A model generated the notes under the pieces. It was given only the letters and a program-made list of their open reading frames with translations. It ran no database searches and was not told where the DNA came from. The position numbers were made by a program, and so were the translations under genes. 64,000 nt of DNA from Actinomyces graevenitzii C83 (lineage in GTDB: Bacteria; Actinomycetota; Actinomycetes; Actinomycetales; Actinomycetaceae), in assembly GCF_000239695.1 (NCBI RefSeq), contig NZ_JH470338.1, positions 1,065,545 to 1,129,544 on the forward strand, read 5' to 3'. Below are positions 18,003-26,021 of the stretch, in pieces. Within the stretch, counting starts at the first letter, position 1. The number at the start of each line of letters is the position of its first letter.

Positions 18003-18764
18003 ATGCACAGCATCGCTGCACGCTTTAAGCATGCTGGCGTGTTTATGGCATTAACCGTGCCATTTTTGACTCTTAGCGTGGCCTCGCCGGCTATGGCGGC
18101 TACTCCTTTAGCTACCAGTCCTCTGACGGCTACCTCTGGGACTGCTCCCCTGAGCGCTGTCCCTTTAGCCGCCGATTCCGCCAGCGACGACAATATTTGG
18201 CTCACCATCGCTATTGTCGCGGTTGGTATAGCCCTGATGTCTTGCATCGCATTAGCGCTGACAGTTGCCAAAACGCGCCGTAATCGCACTAAGTTAGCCC
18301 AGCCTTTGGGGGCGCCAGGTTTCCCGCAGATGCCCTCAGCGCCGTCGGCCCCTGTGCTCGGCGCGCCAGGTTTCCCGCAGCCAATACCCTCTGCACAGTC
18401 GGCTCCTGTGCTTGGAGCACCAGGCTTTCCGCAAGCAATGGCTTCAGCGTCGTCGGCCCCCGCACTTAGTTACCGCCCCTACATTGCCCCGACGCCGTCG
18501 CTGGCACCCACAGCCCCAGCTGGCCTGCCGCTCACTGCTCAGCCGGTTAACGAGGTTTATCCGCAGCGTTATGGGGTGCCCAGCCAGCCAGATTCGGGAG
18601 ATTTAGCCACGCTTTCGCACCCGAATCAGAATGTCCAGCTAGCCCATGAACTAGCCACCCCGGAAGGTAACCAGACTCGCCTAGTTTCTACCGACGGCGT
18701 CGCCCACGCTTACCCCGCAGAAGAGCCAGCCTGGCAAATGCCGCCTGCGGGCTCTAGCGATTAA
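18003..18764 (+). CDS. Array member A3: signal, membrane helix and tail, no ectodomain
   Basis: A 253-residue protein that keeps the family's ends but lacks the middle. After a signal peptide (cleavage near AMAATP, residue 34) come only about 30 residues of Thr/Ser/Ala spacer, then a membrane helix (about 62-84), a RRNRTK stop-transfer and a cytoplasmic tail. The tail starts with three LGAPGFPQ repeats separated by PSAPSAPV-type spacers. The Cys-pair ectodomain is absent. It may present only its tail, for example to compete for a partner of the other tails. AAGGAGGAAAA precedes the ATG; it follows A2 by 59 bases. Confidence 0.75.
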   Translation: MHSIAARFKHAGVFMALTVPFLTLSVASPAMAATPLATSPLTATSGTAPLSAVPLAADSASDDNIWLTIAIVAVGIALMSCIALALTVAKTRRNRTKLAQPLGAPGFPQMPSAPSAPVLGAPGFPQPIPSAQSAPVLGAPGFPQAMASASSAPALSYRPYIAPTPSLAPTAPAGLPLTAQPVNEVYPQRYGVPSQPDSGDLATLSHPNQNVQLAHELATPEGNQTRLVSTDGVAHAYPAEEPAWQMPPAGSSD

Positions 18765-18775
18765 AGGAGCAAGCA

Positions 18776-19852
18776 TTGAAACGCGCACTGACAATCTTAT
18801 TGACCTTTATTACCTTGGCGGCTGGAGCCCTCTTTGCTCCTGCCGCTACGGCTGACGAAGGTTTTAAAACTGAACTCTGGTTCACACTTAACTCTGACGG
18901 TAGCATTAAAGAATTAATTAATGTCTCCAGCAACGATAACACCATTAACGCCGATAACTGCAAAGGCACTGAAACAGATATCGTAAGGTTTGCTCGCATA
19001 GGCAAAGAAAATAGATGCATCTTCATTAAATATTACAAAAAAGGTGAATCTGCCCCTAACTGGTCAGTATCCCGAGAAGGCAACAGTATCAACTTTAGGT
19101 TTTTCAACGAGTTCTATTATTCACTAGACAGAATTGTAAATACGTTAAATATTAATCAATCTGATTTAAACGTCAGGTTTACCATAGTGCAGCTTCCTAC
19201 AGATGCAACCATTACCTCTCAAAGCTTGTCGCCATCTAAGGAAGTTGGTAAGTATAGCTACTACATCTGGTATGACACTACAGCTACTAGCGCGGATATA
19301 GAACTGACAGGCAGCTTTTCATACTCACCTTACGACCCTACTGGCAGGCCCACTACCTCCACTCCCAGCCAGACCAACAAACCCAGCCACACGCCTACAC
19401 CTTTCAGCACAGCTAGTTCTCAAACCAGCCGTGGCACTACCAGTAGCGCAGCCACTACCAGCCCCACTGCGGACAGGCCTACCACTGGCAGACCCACCAT
19501 TAAATCTGCACCAGGCACCAATAAGTCTGCAGCTACATCAATATCCAACTCTGGCGATTTTAATGGCGTACTTAATGAATTTTTAATAGTCGCCGCTATA
19601 GTCTCTATTGTTATAATCGTAGGAACCTTCTTATTGGCTCGGATAAGCAAAAACTCTACTTCTGCATATACGCCACTTTCTGCTGCTACACTCTATGATG
19701 ATCGAAGTAGCTCTAGCACGCAGCCACAGACCTACCAGACCAATTCAAACCAACCACGAAGCTTTACAGACAATCAGACTTCTACACAGCCGAACCCTTC
19801 AAAGGCGCAAGCCCGAGCCAATCAGCCACCCTGGCAAGGACAGCCAGACTGA
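18776..19852 (+). CDS. Array member A4: LppM-like ectodomain protein
   Basis: A 358-residue protein starting with TTG at 18776 (preceded by AAAGGAGCAAGCA). Signal peptide about 1-24 (LAAGALFAPAATA), ectodomain about 25-185 with Cys pair NCKGTE/NRCIF, the TITSQSLSP strand and YYIWYDT, a Thr/Ser/Pro linker of about 70 residues, a membrane helix near 265-287 and a Gln/Asn/Pro-rich tail ending NQPPWQGQPD. From here to A8 the DNA is notably more AT-rich than the flanking genes, with many AAA, AAT and TTT codons. It follows A3 by 11 bases. Confidence 0.8.
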   Translation: MKRALTILLTFITLAAGALFAPAATADEGFKTELWFTLNSDGSIKELINVSSNDNTINADNCKGTETDIVRFARIGKENRCIFIKYYKKGESAPNWSVSREGNSINFRFFNEFYYSLDRIVNTLNINQSDLNVRFTIVQLPTDATITSQSLSPSKEVGKYSYYIWYDTTATSADIELTGSFSYSPYDPTGRPTTSTPSQTNKPSHTPTPFSTASSQTSRGTTSSAATTSPTADRPTTGRPTIKSAPGTNKSAATSISNSGDFNGVLNEFLIVAAIVSIVIIVGTFLLARISKNSTSAYTPLSAATLYDDRSSSSTQPQTYQTNSNQPRSFTDNQTSTQPNPSKAQARANQPPWQGQPD

Positions 19853-19902
19853 CTTGAATTCCACCCACAAGCTTTAGCAATTACTTGTTTAAGGAGAGAG
19901 CA

Positions 19903-20931
19903 ATGAAACGTCTACTTGCCATAGCACTAGCTTTTCTCACGCTAGTGGCAGGGGCACTGTTAGCCCCGGCAGCCACCGCCACCGAAAAAGTTGATGTTAA
20001 ACTACTATTTGCGCTCAACGCTGACGGCAGCAACGATGAATTAGCCGCAGTTTACGGAAGTGAGAACACTGTCAATTCCTCAAATTGCAAAGACACTAAA
20101 GATTATATCTCAAAATTTACCCAAAAGGACGGTAAAAATCAGTGCATTTTCGCTAAACATCACGAAAAAGATAGCTACGGCAGCAATTGGCTAGCTTACC
20201 AAAGTGGAGACACCCTTAAGTTTAGCTTCTTAAACCTTACCGCTTTTATTCGCAGCGATATTTCAGAAGCTTTCGGTATCTACTATAGCGACCTAAACGT
20301 TATTTCTAGCGGGGCGGCAGTACCCCTGAACGCAACCGTTACCGATCAGAGCCTGTCGCCAACTGTAGATAAGAGTGACAAATTTGTTTACTACACTTGG
20401 GAAGGCTCTGATGCCACTAACTCAAGCGCAAGCTTAAAAGGTACTTTGCCGCTTTCTGGCGCCACCAGCAGCCCGACTAGCGATCCTACTAGCAGCCCGA
20501 CTAGCAGTTCCACCAATACACCTGCCCCGGTTTTCACTGCTACTCCTTCAGATACCCCCAGCGCTACCGCTACCGCATTAGCCGCAAAACACAACTCTAA
20601 CGACTCCAATACCACGCTATATGTAGTGCTAGGCATTGCAGCTGCAGCTGCTTTAATTGGTGTTGTAGTTACTGTTGTACTGGTAAAGAAGCGTAAGAGC
20701 TCTGCCCCTGCCCCCGGGTTCTACCCACCAGTTTCTCCGACTATGCCTTATAACGGTCCTTACCCCGGTCCACAGGCTCAGCAAGGCTATCGGGGACCAC
20801 AGCAGCCACAGGGTTACCCAGGCGCCCAACAACAGGGCTATCCCGGCCCACAGCAGCCTCAAGCGAATCAGCCGCGACCGGGACAGCCACCTTATGGCGC
20901 TAACCCAAACTACCCGCAAAACCGTAACTGA
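19903..20931 (+). CDS. Array member A5: LppM-like ectodomain protein
   Basis: A 342-residue protein from ATG at 19903 (MKRLLAIALAFLTLVAGALL), after AAGGAGAGAGCA; the frame is open six codons further. Signal peptide ends near PAATATE. The ectodomain has SSNCKDT/NQCIF, ATVTDQSLSPTV and YYTWEGS. A Ser/Thr/Pro linker leads to a membrane helix (LYVVLGIAAAAALIGVVVTVVLV) and KKRK. The tail has GPQQPQGYPG-type repeats and ends QPPYGANPNYPQNRN, the C-terminal motif shared with A8 and A9. A hairpin follows, so A1-A5 look like one transcription unit. Confidence 0.82.
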   Translation: MKRLLAIALAFLTLVAGALLAPAATATEKVDVKLLFALNADGSNDELAAVYGSENTVNSSNCKDTKDYISKFTQKDGKNQCIFAKHHEKDSYGSNWLAYQSGDTLKFSFLNLTAFIRSDISEAFGIYYSDLNVISSGAAVPLNATVTDQSLSPTVDKSDKFVYYTWEGSDATNSSASLKGTLPLSGATSSPTSDPTSSPTSSSTNTPAPVFTATPSDTPSATATALAAKHNSNDSNTTLYVVLGIAAAAALIGVVVTVVLVKKRKSSAPAPGFYPPVSPTMPYNGPYPGPQAQQGYRGPQQPQGYPGAQQQGYPGPQQPQANQPRPGQPPYGANPNYPQNRN

Positions 20932-20950
20932 CCCTTGCCAGGGCTAAAGT

Positions 20951-20980
20951 GTTGGCCAGCCATTTTAATGGCTGGCCAAC
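20951..20980 (+). terminator. Hairpin closing A1-A5
   Basis: A perfect 13-bp inverted repeat (GTTGGCCAGCCAT and complement) around a TTTA loop lies 19 bases after A5. The tract that follows is ACCCCTAGTATTTG, so the T-run is weak, but position and stem suggest a terminator. Confidence 0.65.
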
Positions 20981-21016
20981 ACCCCTAGTATTTGCAACAC
21001 ATTCAAGGAGGAAGTC

Positions 21017-21856
21017 GTGAAACACGCATTAGCAACCGCGCTAGCTTTTATCACATTGGCTGCCACAGCTCTTGTCACTCCCACCGCCACGGCTTCCGGA
21101 AATATTGAAACCACATTATTGTTCATACTCAACTACGATGGCAGTAGCGAGGAAGTAACTGCCGTCTACAGTAAAGATAACACCATAAACTCTTCCAACT
21201 GCAAAAACACCAAAACGTACACTGCGGAATTTAATCAGTCAGATGGTAAAAACGAATGCGTTTTCCGTAAACACTATGATAGAGATGAGAATGGCCCCGC
21301 CTGGTCTACACACCGTGTAGATGACAAGCTTGAATTTAACTTCATGAGCCTTTCAGTTTCTATGCGAATCGAAGTTGCAGATGCTCTGGGGCTGAAGAAA
21401 ACTAATGATCTGAATGTGGTTTATACGATAGCCGCACTGCCATTAAATGCCACTGTAACCAGGGAAACACTATCCCCAAAGGTAGCCAAGGGTAGCAAAA
21501 ACATCTACTACACCTGGAACGGTAATACAGCCGTTGATTCAACTGCAGAGTTGAAGGGAACCATACCGTTTTCTAGCACTACCGTCAGTCCATCTATCGC
21601 CCCTGCCCCGGAAGGCAACGGACTCAACAGCGATAATCCATCTGGCAATAACACTACTGTGCTAGCTGTAAGCCACAAGTCCAGCGACTCCAATACTGCG
21701 CTTTACGTGGTACTAGGTGTGGTTTCAGTAGTGGCCCTGACGAGTGTAGTAACCACCGTTCTGCTAGTGCAAAAGCGTAGAGAGCCAAGTCCCACTGTCT
21801 ACTTTGCAGCCTCCACCAGGGTGGACACTAGCCAACACAATGGCAATATTCAATGA
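21017..21856 (+). CDS. Array member A6: LppM-like ectodomain, short tail
   Basis: A 279-residue protein with GTG start after AGGAGGAAGTC. Signal peptide about 1-28 (TPTATASG), ectodomain with SSNCKNT/NECVF, ATVTRETLSPKV and YYTWNGN, then a short Ser/Pro/Asn linker, a membrane helix (LYVVLGVVSVVALTSVVTTVLLV) and a tail of only about 30 residues (KRREPSPTVYFAAS...). It lacks the Pro/Gly/Tyr tail of A5, and the tail end overlaps the region just upstream of A7, as if truncated by the next duplication. Close sequence relation to A5, A7 and A8. Confidence 0.8.
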   Translation: MKHALATALAFITLAATALVTPTATASGNIETTLLFILNYDGSSEEVTAVYSKDNTINSSNCKNTKTYTAEFNQSDGKNECVFRKHYDRDENGPAWSTHRVDDKLEFNFMSLSVSMRIEVADALGLKKTNDLNVVYTIAALPLNATVTRETLSPKVAKGSKNIYYTWNGNTAVDSTAELKGTIPFSSTTVSPSIAPAPEGNGLNSDNPSGNNTTVLAVSHKSSDSNTALYVVLGVVSVVALTSVVTTVLLVQKRREPSPTVYFAASTRVDTSQHNGNIQ

Positions 21857-21863
21857 GAAAACC

Positions 21864-22727
21864 ATGAAACGTGCACTAGCAATCTCACTAGCTATTCCCA
21901 TACTAATGGCCATTACACTATTTGCCCCCATCACTGCAGCTGCCACAAGCATTGAAACCTCACTGATGTTTGTACTTCAAAGCAATGGTGACACTTATGA
22001 AGGCCTGATTGTTTCTAGCAGCGATAACACCATAAATCAGTCAAACTGCAAAGACACCGATGAGTACAAAACTAACTTTCGCCAAAAAGATGGTAACAAT
22101 CAGTGTCTTTTTACCCAAAAGTACAGCAAAGACCAAAATGGTAAATCCTGGATAAAGAAAACTTCTGGCAATAACCTTGAGTTTGACTTTACTCCTGTTA
22201 CTTATTCTATGAGAGACACTATCGCAAAATCACTAAGCATCGCTAATGCAACAGATTTAAACGTAGTCAGAATTATCGTTGCACTTCCATTAACCGCAAC
22301 CGTCACCAATACGCAGACAGTATCTCCTACCATAACTAAAGGTGACAAGCATGTTTACTACACTTGGAACACGGATAAAGATCGCACAGATATCCGCCTA
22401 ATAGGAACTATGCCTCTGTCTAACTCCACTGACACCCCTAGCGGCAGTTCTAGCCCTGCCACTTCCCAGAGCGCTGGAGTCGCTATCACCCCCACCCCAT
22501 TGGCCGTAAAACACAAGGATTCCAATACCACGCTTTATATTGCACTAGGTATCACTGCCGCAGTGGCTACAGCAGGTATTGTAATTACGATTTTATTGAC
22601 GCAAAAACGCAGGCAACCCACAGCTAAGTACCCCTCTTCAGTACCTTCCAGTCCTTATAACAGTCAGGGCTACACAGGCAACCAACCCCAACAAGGCTAC
22701 CCAACTCCTCAGAATTGGCACCCCTAA
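21864..22727 (+). CDS. Array member A7: LppM-like ectodomain protein
   Basis: A 287-residue protein; ATG at 21864 (MKRALAISLAIPILMAITLF) matches the family start, although the frame is open 20 codons upstream inside A6 and the ribosome-binding site is weak (AATGAGAAAACC). Signal peptide ends near TAAATS. Ectodomain: QSNCKDT/NQCLF, TVTNTQTVSPT and YYTWNTD. Linker with GSSSPATSQ, membrane helix (LYIALGITAAVATAGIVITILL), QKRRQP stop-transfer, and a short tail SQGYTGNQPQQGYPTPQNWHP. It is 7 bases from A6, so translation is probably coupled. Confidence 0.8.
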   Translation: MKRALAISLAIPILMAITLFAPITAAATSIETSLMFVLQSNGDTYEGLIVSSSDNTINQSNCKDTDEYKTNFRQKDGNNQCLFTQKYSKDQNGKSWIKKTSGNNLEFDFTPVTYSMRDTIAKSLSIANATDLNVVRIIVALPLTATVTNTQTVSPTITKGDKHVYYTWNTDKDRTDIRLIGTMPLSNSTDTPSGSSSPATSQSAGVAITPTPLAVKHKDSNTTLYIALGITAAVATAGIVITILLTQKRRQPTAKYPSSVPSSPYNSQGYTGNQPQQGYPTPQNWHP

Positions 22728-22795
22728 GGAACCTGGTCACCAAGCCTGATACGGTTAAGACAGCTCCCCCTAAGCGACACACTCAAGGAGAAGCA

Positions 22796-23761
22796 GTGAA
22801 ACGTACGCTCGCAACCACGCTAGCTTTTATCACATTAATGGCTGGAGCCATATGTGCACCTAGTGCTGTCGCCGCAGGTAGCATTACCGCCAAACTTATC
22901 TACATTCTCGAAAAAGACGGCACTGCCTACGAGGCAATATCTCTTAGCAGCACTGACGGCGCTATTAATGACTCCAATTGCGACGATATTGATGATTACA
23001 CTGCCGACTTCAGCCAATCAGGCAGCAAAAACGAATGCATGTTTTACCAATACTACGATGAGAACGAATACCTTGCAGCCCTGTTAAGAACTCCCAATGG
23101 TTCAAAAAATAATATCAATTTCATGTTTATACCAAACTCGGTTTCCATGCGCGTTAAAATCGCAGCCGGGCTTGAGATAAATGTAAACGACCTTAACGTT
23201 ACTAGTACCGTGCTCGCCATCCCACTAAGGGCAAAAGTCACCACTAAGACACTTTCCCCTGTGGAAAGCAAAGACAATAAATATGCTTACTACACTTGGA
23301 ATGGGAGCACTACTGAAACCGGTGCAGCTAGCGTAACAGGAACCATGGAACTGGCCGCCTCTGCAGATGGCGCCCCTACGATCAACTCTGGCGCAAGTCC
23401 ACAAAGCACCCCGTCTGCTACCGCCGATACCACCACTGACCTGACCAAGCGCTCTGGTAAGGCTTCGTCAGCTCCCCCAGTTTCAGCTGCCCCTACCGCA
23501 CTGAGTGTCAAGAAAACCTCTAAGCAAACCGACAACAGTCTCTTACTTGCCATAATTGTTGGCGGCCTAGTTGCCACGATTGGGATCATGGCAACTGTTC
23601 TGCTTTCCAAGAGGCGCAAAAAGCCCGCCACACCTCGATACCCCTCCTCTGGTGGACCCAATAATCCACACTCCTATCCAGGCTCATCCCATAACGGACA
23701 AGCTTTCGTAGGCAGAGAGCAGCCACCTTACGGCAGCGGACCCAATTATCCACGCAGCTAA
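22796..23761 (+). CDS. Array member A8: LppM-like ectodomain protein
   Basis: A 321-residue protein with GTG start at 22796 (VKRTLATTLAFITLMAGAIC), preceded by AAGGAGAAGCA; the frame is open 27 codons upstream. Ectodomain: DSNCDDI/NECMF, AKVTTKTLSPVE and YYTWNGS. Linker, membrane helix (SLLLAIIVGGLVATIGIMATVLL) and SKRRKK. The tail PSSGGPNNPHSYPGSS... ends EQPPYGSGPNYPRS, the shared C-terminal motif. One Cys lies in the signal peptide h-region end (GAICAPS), but no lipobox spacing is convincing, so lipidation is unlikely. Confidence 0.8.
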   Translation: MKRTLATTLAFITLMAGAICAPSAVAAGSITAKLIYILEKDGTAYEAISLSSTDGAINDSNCDDIDDYTADFSQSGSKNECMFYQYYDENEYLAALLRTPNGSKNNINFMFIPNSVSMRVKIAAGLEINVNDLNVTSTVLAIPLRAKVTTKTLSPVESKDNKYAYYTWNGSTTETGAASVTGTMELAASADGAPTINSGASPQSTPSATADTTTDLTKRSGKASSAPPVSAAPTALSVKKTSKQTDNSLLLAIIVGGLVATIGIMATVLLSKRRKKPATPRYPSSGGPNNPHSYPGSSHNGQAFVGREQPPYGSGPNYPRS

Positions 23762-23810
23762 GTATCGGCAACCAGGCAACAAAATAGTCACTACCAGGGA
23801 AGGAAATGAC

Positions 23811-24725
23811 ATGCGTCGTAAATTGACAGCTTTAATGGCGCTTTTAATGCTGGCAGGCGCCGGTATGATCGCACCTACCGCCACCGCACAGGAATACGAG
23901 GGATCATATGTAACCCAGCTTTCTAGCGACGGCACAATCACGGAATTCATTGCCGTTATGGGAGTAACTGAAGAAAGCTGCCAATCAACGACATACAAGC
24001 CCGTTTATGACGCTAAACGTAACGCTTGTTTGCTTGGACTGTCTTTTAAAGGCGAGCGGATCACCAAAGCTTTTACACTTAAGCTGACCTCAAATGGTGG
24101 TACTAGCTATTCATTTGAGTTCAGCACTCTTTCTGTCAGCGACTATGAAGCGGCTGCTCGCCAGGTATATCTGGGCCATAACATCAATATCACCAAGATC
24201 ACTTTATCTCTACCTGTAGGTAGTGTTATCACCAATGGCAAAGGCAATGCTACAAAATTAGATGCTACAGACACTGACTCCTATCGCTGGACCGAATACA
24301 GTCCGTTAATGTCAGTGAAGGGCACCACCACCCTCGATGCTTCTGTGGCAGGCTACTTAGCGGCTGGCACTTCCTCACCCACGCCTACTCCCAGCACAAC
24401 AACAGAATCTTCAACCCCCACCACTGCCACTTCAGCCATGCCCACTCAGAGCACTAGCGCCACAGCTCCGGCTAATGATTCAGGTTCCAACACTGGCTTG
24501 TATGCAGGTATCACCATTGCGGCAGTAGTAATTGCAGCGATCGCAATTGCCGCCGTCGTAATTATTAAGAAGAAGCAGAGCGCAACCCCCAGCTACACCC
24601 CCTATCCTGCCGCAAGTAGGCCTAGCATGAGAGCACCACTGACTCCTGGAGCACCTCAGCAACCGTATCAGCCCGGCCAGGGCCAGCCGCCTTATGGATC
24701 AGGGCCAAACTATCCACAGGCCTAA
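23811..24725 (+). CDS. Array member A9: LppM-like ectodomain protein
   Basis: A 304-residue protein with signal peptide MRRKLTALMALLMLAGAGMI...TATA. This and A10 form a subgroup: Cys pair EESCQST/NACLLG is spaced more tightly, and the ectodomain contains SYSFEFSTLSVSDYEA and GTTTLDASVAGYL. Thr/Ser/Pro linker, membrane helix (TGLYAGITIAAVVIAAIAIAAVVII), KKKQ, and a tail PYPAASRPSMRAP... ending GQPPYGSGPNYPQA, which is almost identical to the A8 end. AGGGAAGGAAATGAC precedes the ATG. It follows A8 by 49 bases. Confidence 0.82.
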   Translation: MRRKLTALMALLMLAGAGMIAPTATAQEYEGSYVTQLSSDGTITEFIAVMGVTEESCQSTTYKPVYDAKRNACLLGLSFKGERITKAFTLKLTSNGGTSYSFEFSTLSVSDYEAAARQVYLGHNINITKITLSLPVGSVITNGKGNATKLDATDTDSYRWTEYSPLMSVKGTTTLDASVAGYLAAGTSSPTPTPSTTTESSTPTTATSAMPTQSTSATAPANDSGSNTGLYAGITIAAVVIAAIAIAAVVIIKKKQSATPSYTPYPAASRPSMRAPLTPGAPQQPYQPGQGQPPYGSGPNYPQA

Positions 24726-24784
24726 AAAGCTAGCTGCATTGTGCGCTATGCTCTAAATAATCAATCATCCGAGGAGGGAACATT

Positions 24785-25879
24785 ATGCGTCGCAAACTGA
24801 CAGCATTAATGGCACTCTTAACACTGGCCGTCGCAGGCGCGATTGCACCCACTGCCGCCGCAGAAGAGCTGGAGGCAGAGTATATAGCCGGCATGAAATC
24901 AGACGGCACATTCCTAGAGGGAATCTCTGTTTCAGGCGCCACCGCTGAGGATTGTAAGTCCTCAACATATCAGCCACTTTATGATGAAAGCGACGGTACT
25001 TGCACGGTTGGTTATCAATATAAGCCAGAAAAACTTTATGGGGCGCTATCGATTCAATTAACTCCGCTGGGAGATAACAAGTATTCCTTTAGGTTCACTG
25101 CCCTGTCTTTTTCCTCACTCAAGTCAGAAGCTGAAAGTCTGTTTTCTGGCCGCACACTAAACTTCACAAGCATCAGCCTTGGTATGCCTAAAGGCACCAC
25201 CTTCTCATCCGGAGTAGAAAAGGCAACAAACGATAGTAATGATAAATACGATATTTATAGGTGGGATGATGTAAGCACCTCTATTTATGTCAAGGGGACC
25301 ACTACCTTAGATGCTTCTGCAGCACAATACATCACGGGGAATAGTGATCCTTCTGAAAGCGAATCGCCCACTCCCACACCCACCACTGAGTCAGCCACCC
25401 CCAGCCCCACCAGCGAATCGGCTACTCCTAGTGCCACCGCCACCGCGTTGGCTAGCAACAAATCATCAGATTCCAACACTGCTTTGTACATTGGAATCGG
25501 CGTTGCTGTAGTGGTACTCGCAGCCGGCGCAATCACTGCAATTGTGCTTGTAAACAAGAAGAAGCAGCCTACTGGCCCCACTTATCCCGGCCCTTACCCA
25601 GGAGCTTACCCAGGTGGCCCGGGTGGTCCTGGCGCAGGCTTTGGCCCAACTGGCCCGGGTGCTCCCGGCACTGGCCCAGGCGCTCAGGGCGCAGGTTTTG
25701 GCGCACCTCAGGGCGGTTATCCAGGCGGTTACAGGCCCCAGCCTTCCTCAGGCCAGCAGCAGCCTTACCAGCCGCCGTCGGCACCCTCAGCGCCAAGCAA
25801 CCACGCCCCTTACAACCCCGGAAACCAGCCGCCGTCGGCACCTTACGGGCCTGGTAACGGGACCGGGGCAAACCACTAA
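24785..25879 (+). CDS. Array member A10: LppM-like ectodomain, GPG-rich tail
   Basis: A 364-residue protein, sister of A9 (same MRRKLTALMALL signal start; Cys pair AEDCKSS/GTCTVG; FRFTALSFSSLKSEAESLF; GTTTLDASAAQYI). The linker has repeated PTPTxESATPS units. A membrane helix (TALYIGIGVAVVVLAAGAITAIVLV) is followed by NKKKQP and a collagen-like tail of GPG/GAPG/YPGG repeats, then a Pro-rich end (PPSAPYGPGNGTGANH). CGAGGAGGGAACATT precedes the ATG. A hairpin follows, so A6-A10 look like the second transcription unit. Confidence 0.82.
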   Translation: MRRKLTALMALLTLAVAGAIAPTAAAEELEAEYIAGMKSDGTFLEGISVSGATAEDCKSSTYQPLYDESDGTCTVGYQYKPEKLYGALSIQLTPLGDNKYSFRFTALSFSSLKSEAESLFSGRTLNFTSISLGMPKGTTFSSGVEKATNDSNDKYDIYRWDDVSTSIYVKGTTTLDASAAQYITGNSDPSESESPTPTPTTESATPSPTSESATPSATATALASNKSSDSNTALYIGIGVAVVVLAAGAITAIVLVNKKKQPTGPTYPGPYPGAYPGGPGGPGAGFGPTGPGAPGTGPGAQGAGFGAPQGGYPGGYRPQPSSGQQQPYQPPSAPSAPSNHAPYNPGNQPPSAPYGPGNGTGANH

Positions 25880-25936
25880 GGGGAGTTATCCCCCAAGAAA
25901 ACTCAAGATATTTTTAGCCCTACGACACTAGGATAG

Positions 25937-25984
25937 AGCTGGGCCCGATCTATATAGAGATCTATAAGACCGAGCCCAGCTTTA
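25937..25984 (+). terminator. Hairpin closing A6-A10
   Basis: Arms AGCTGGGC (25937-25944) and GCCCAGCT (25974-25981), extended by an imperfect AT-rich inner stem, are followed by TTTAC. Probable terminator 57 bases after A10. Confidence 0.6.
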
Positions 25985-26021
25985 CTAGCCGCACCTGCGG
26001 CATACAGAAGAGGACACACAG

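Noticed and set aside
22855-22866. Lipobox in A8 (GAICAPS)
   Set aside because: The Cys is not in a L-x-x-C context at a clear cleavage site, and sister proteins lack it.
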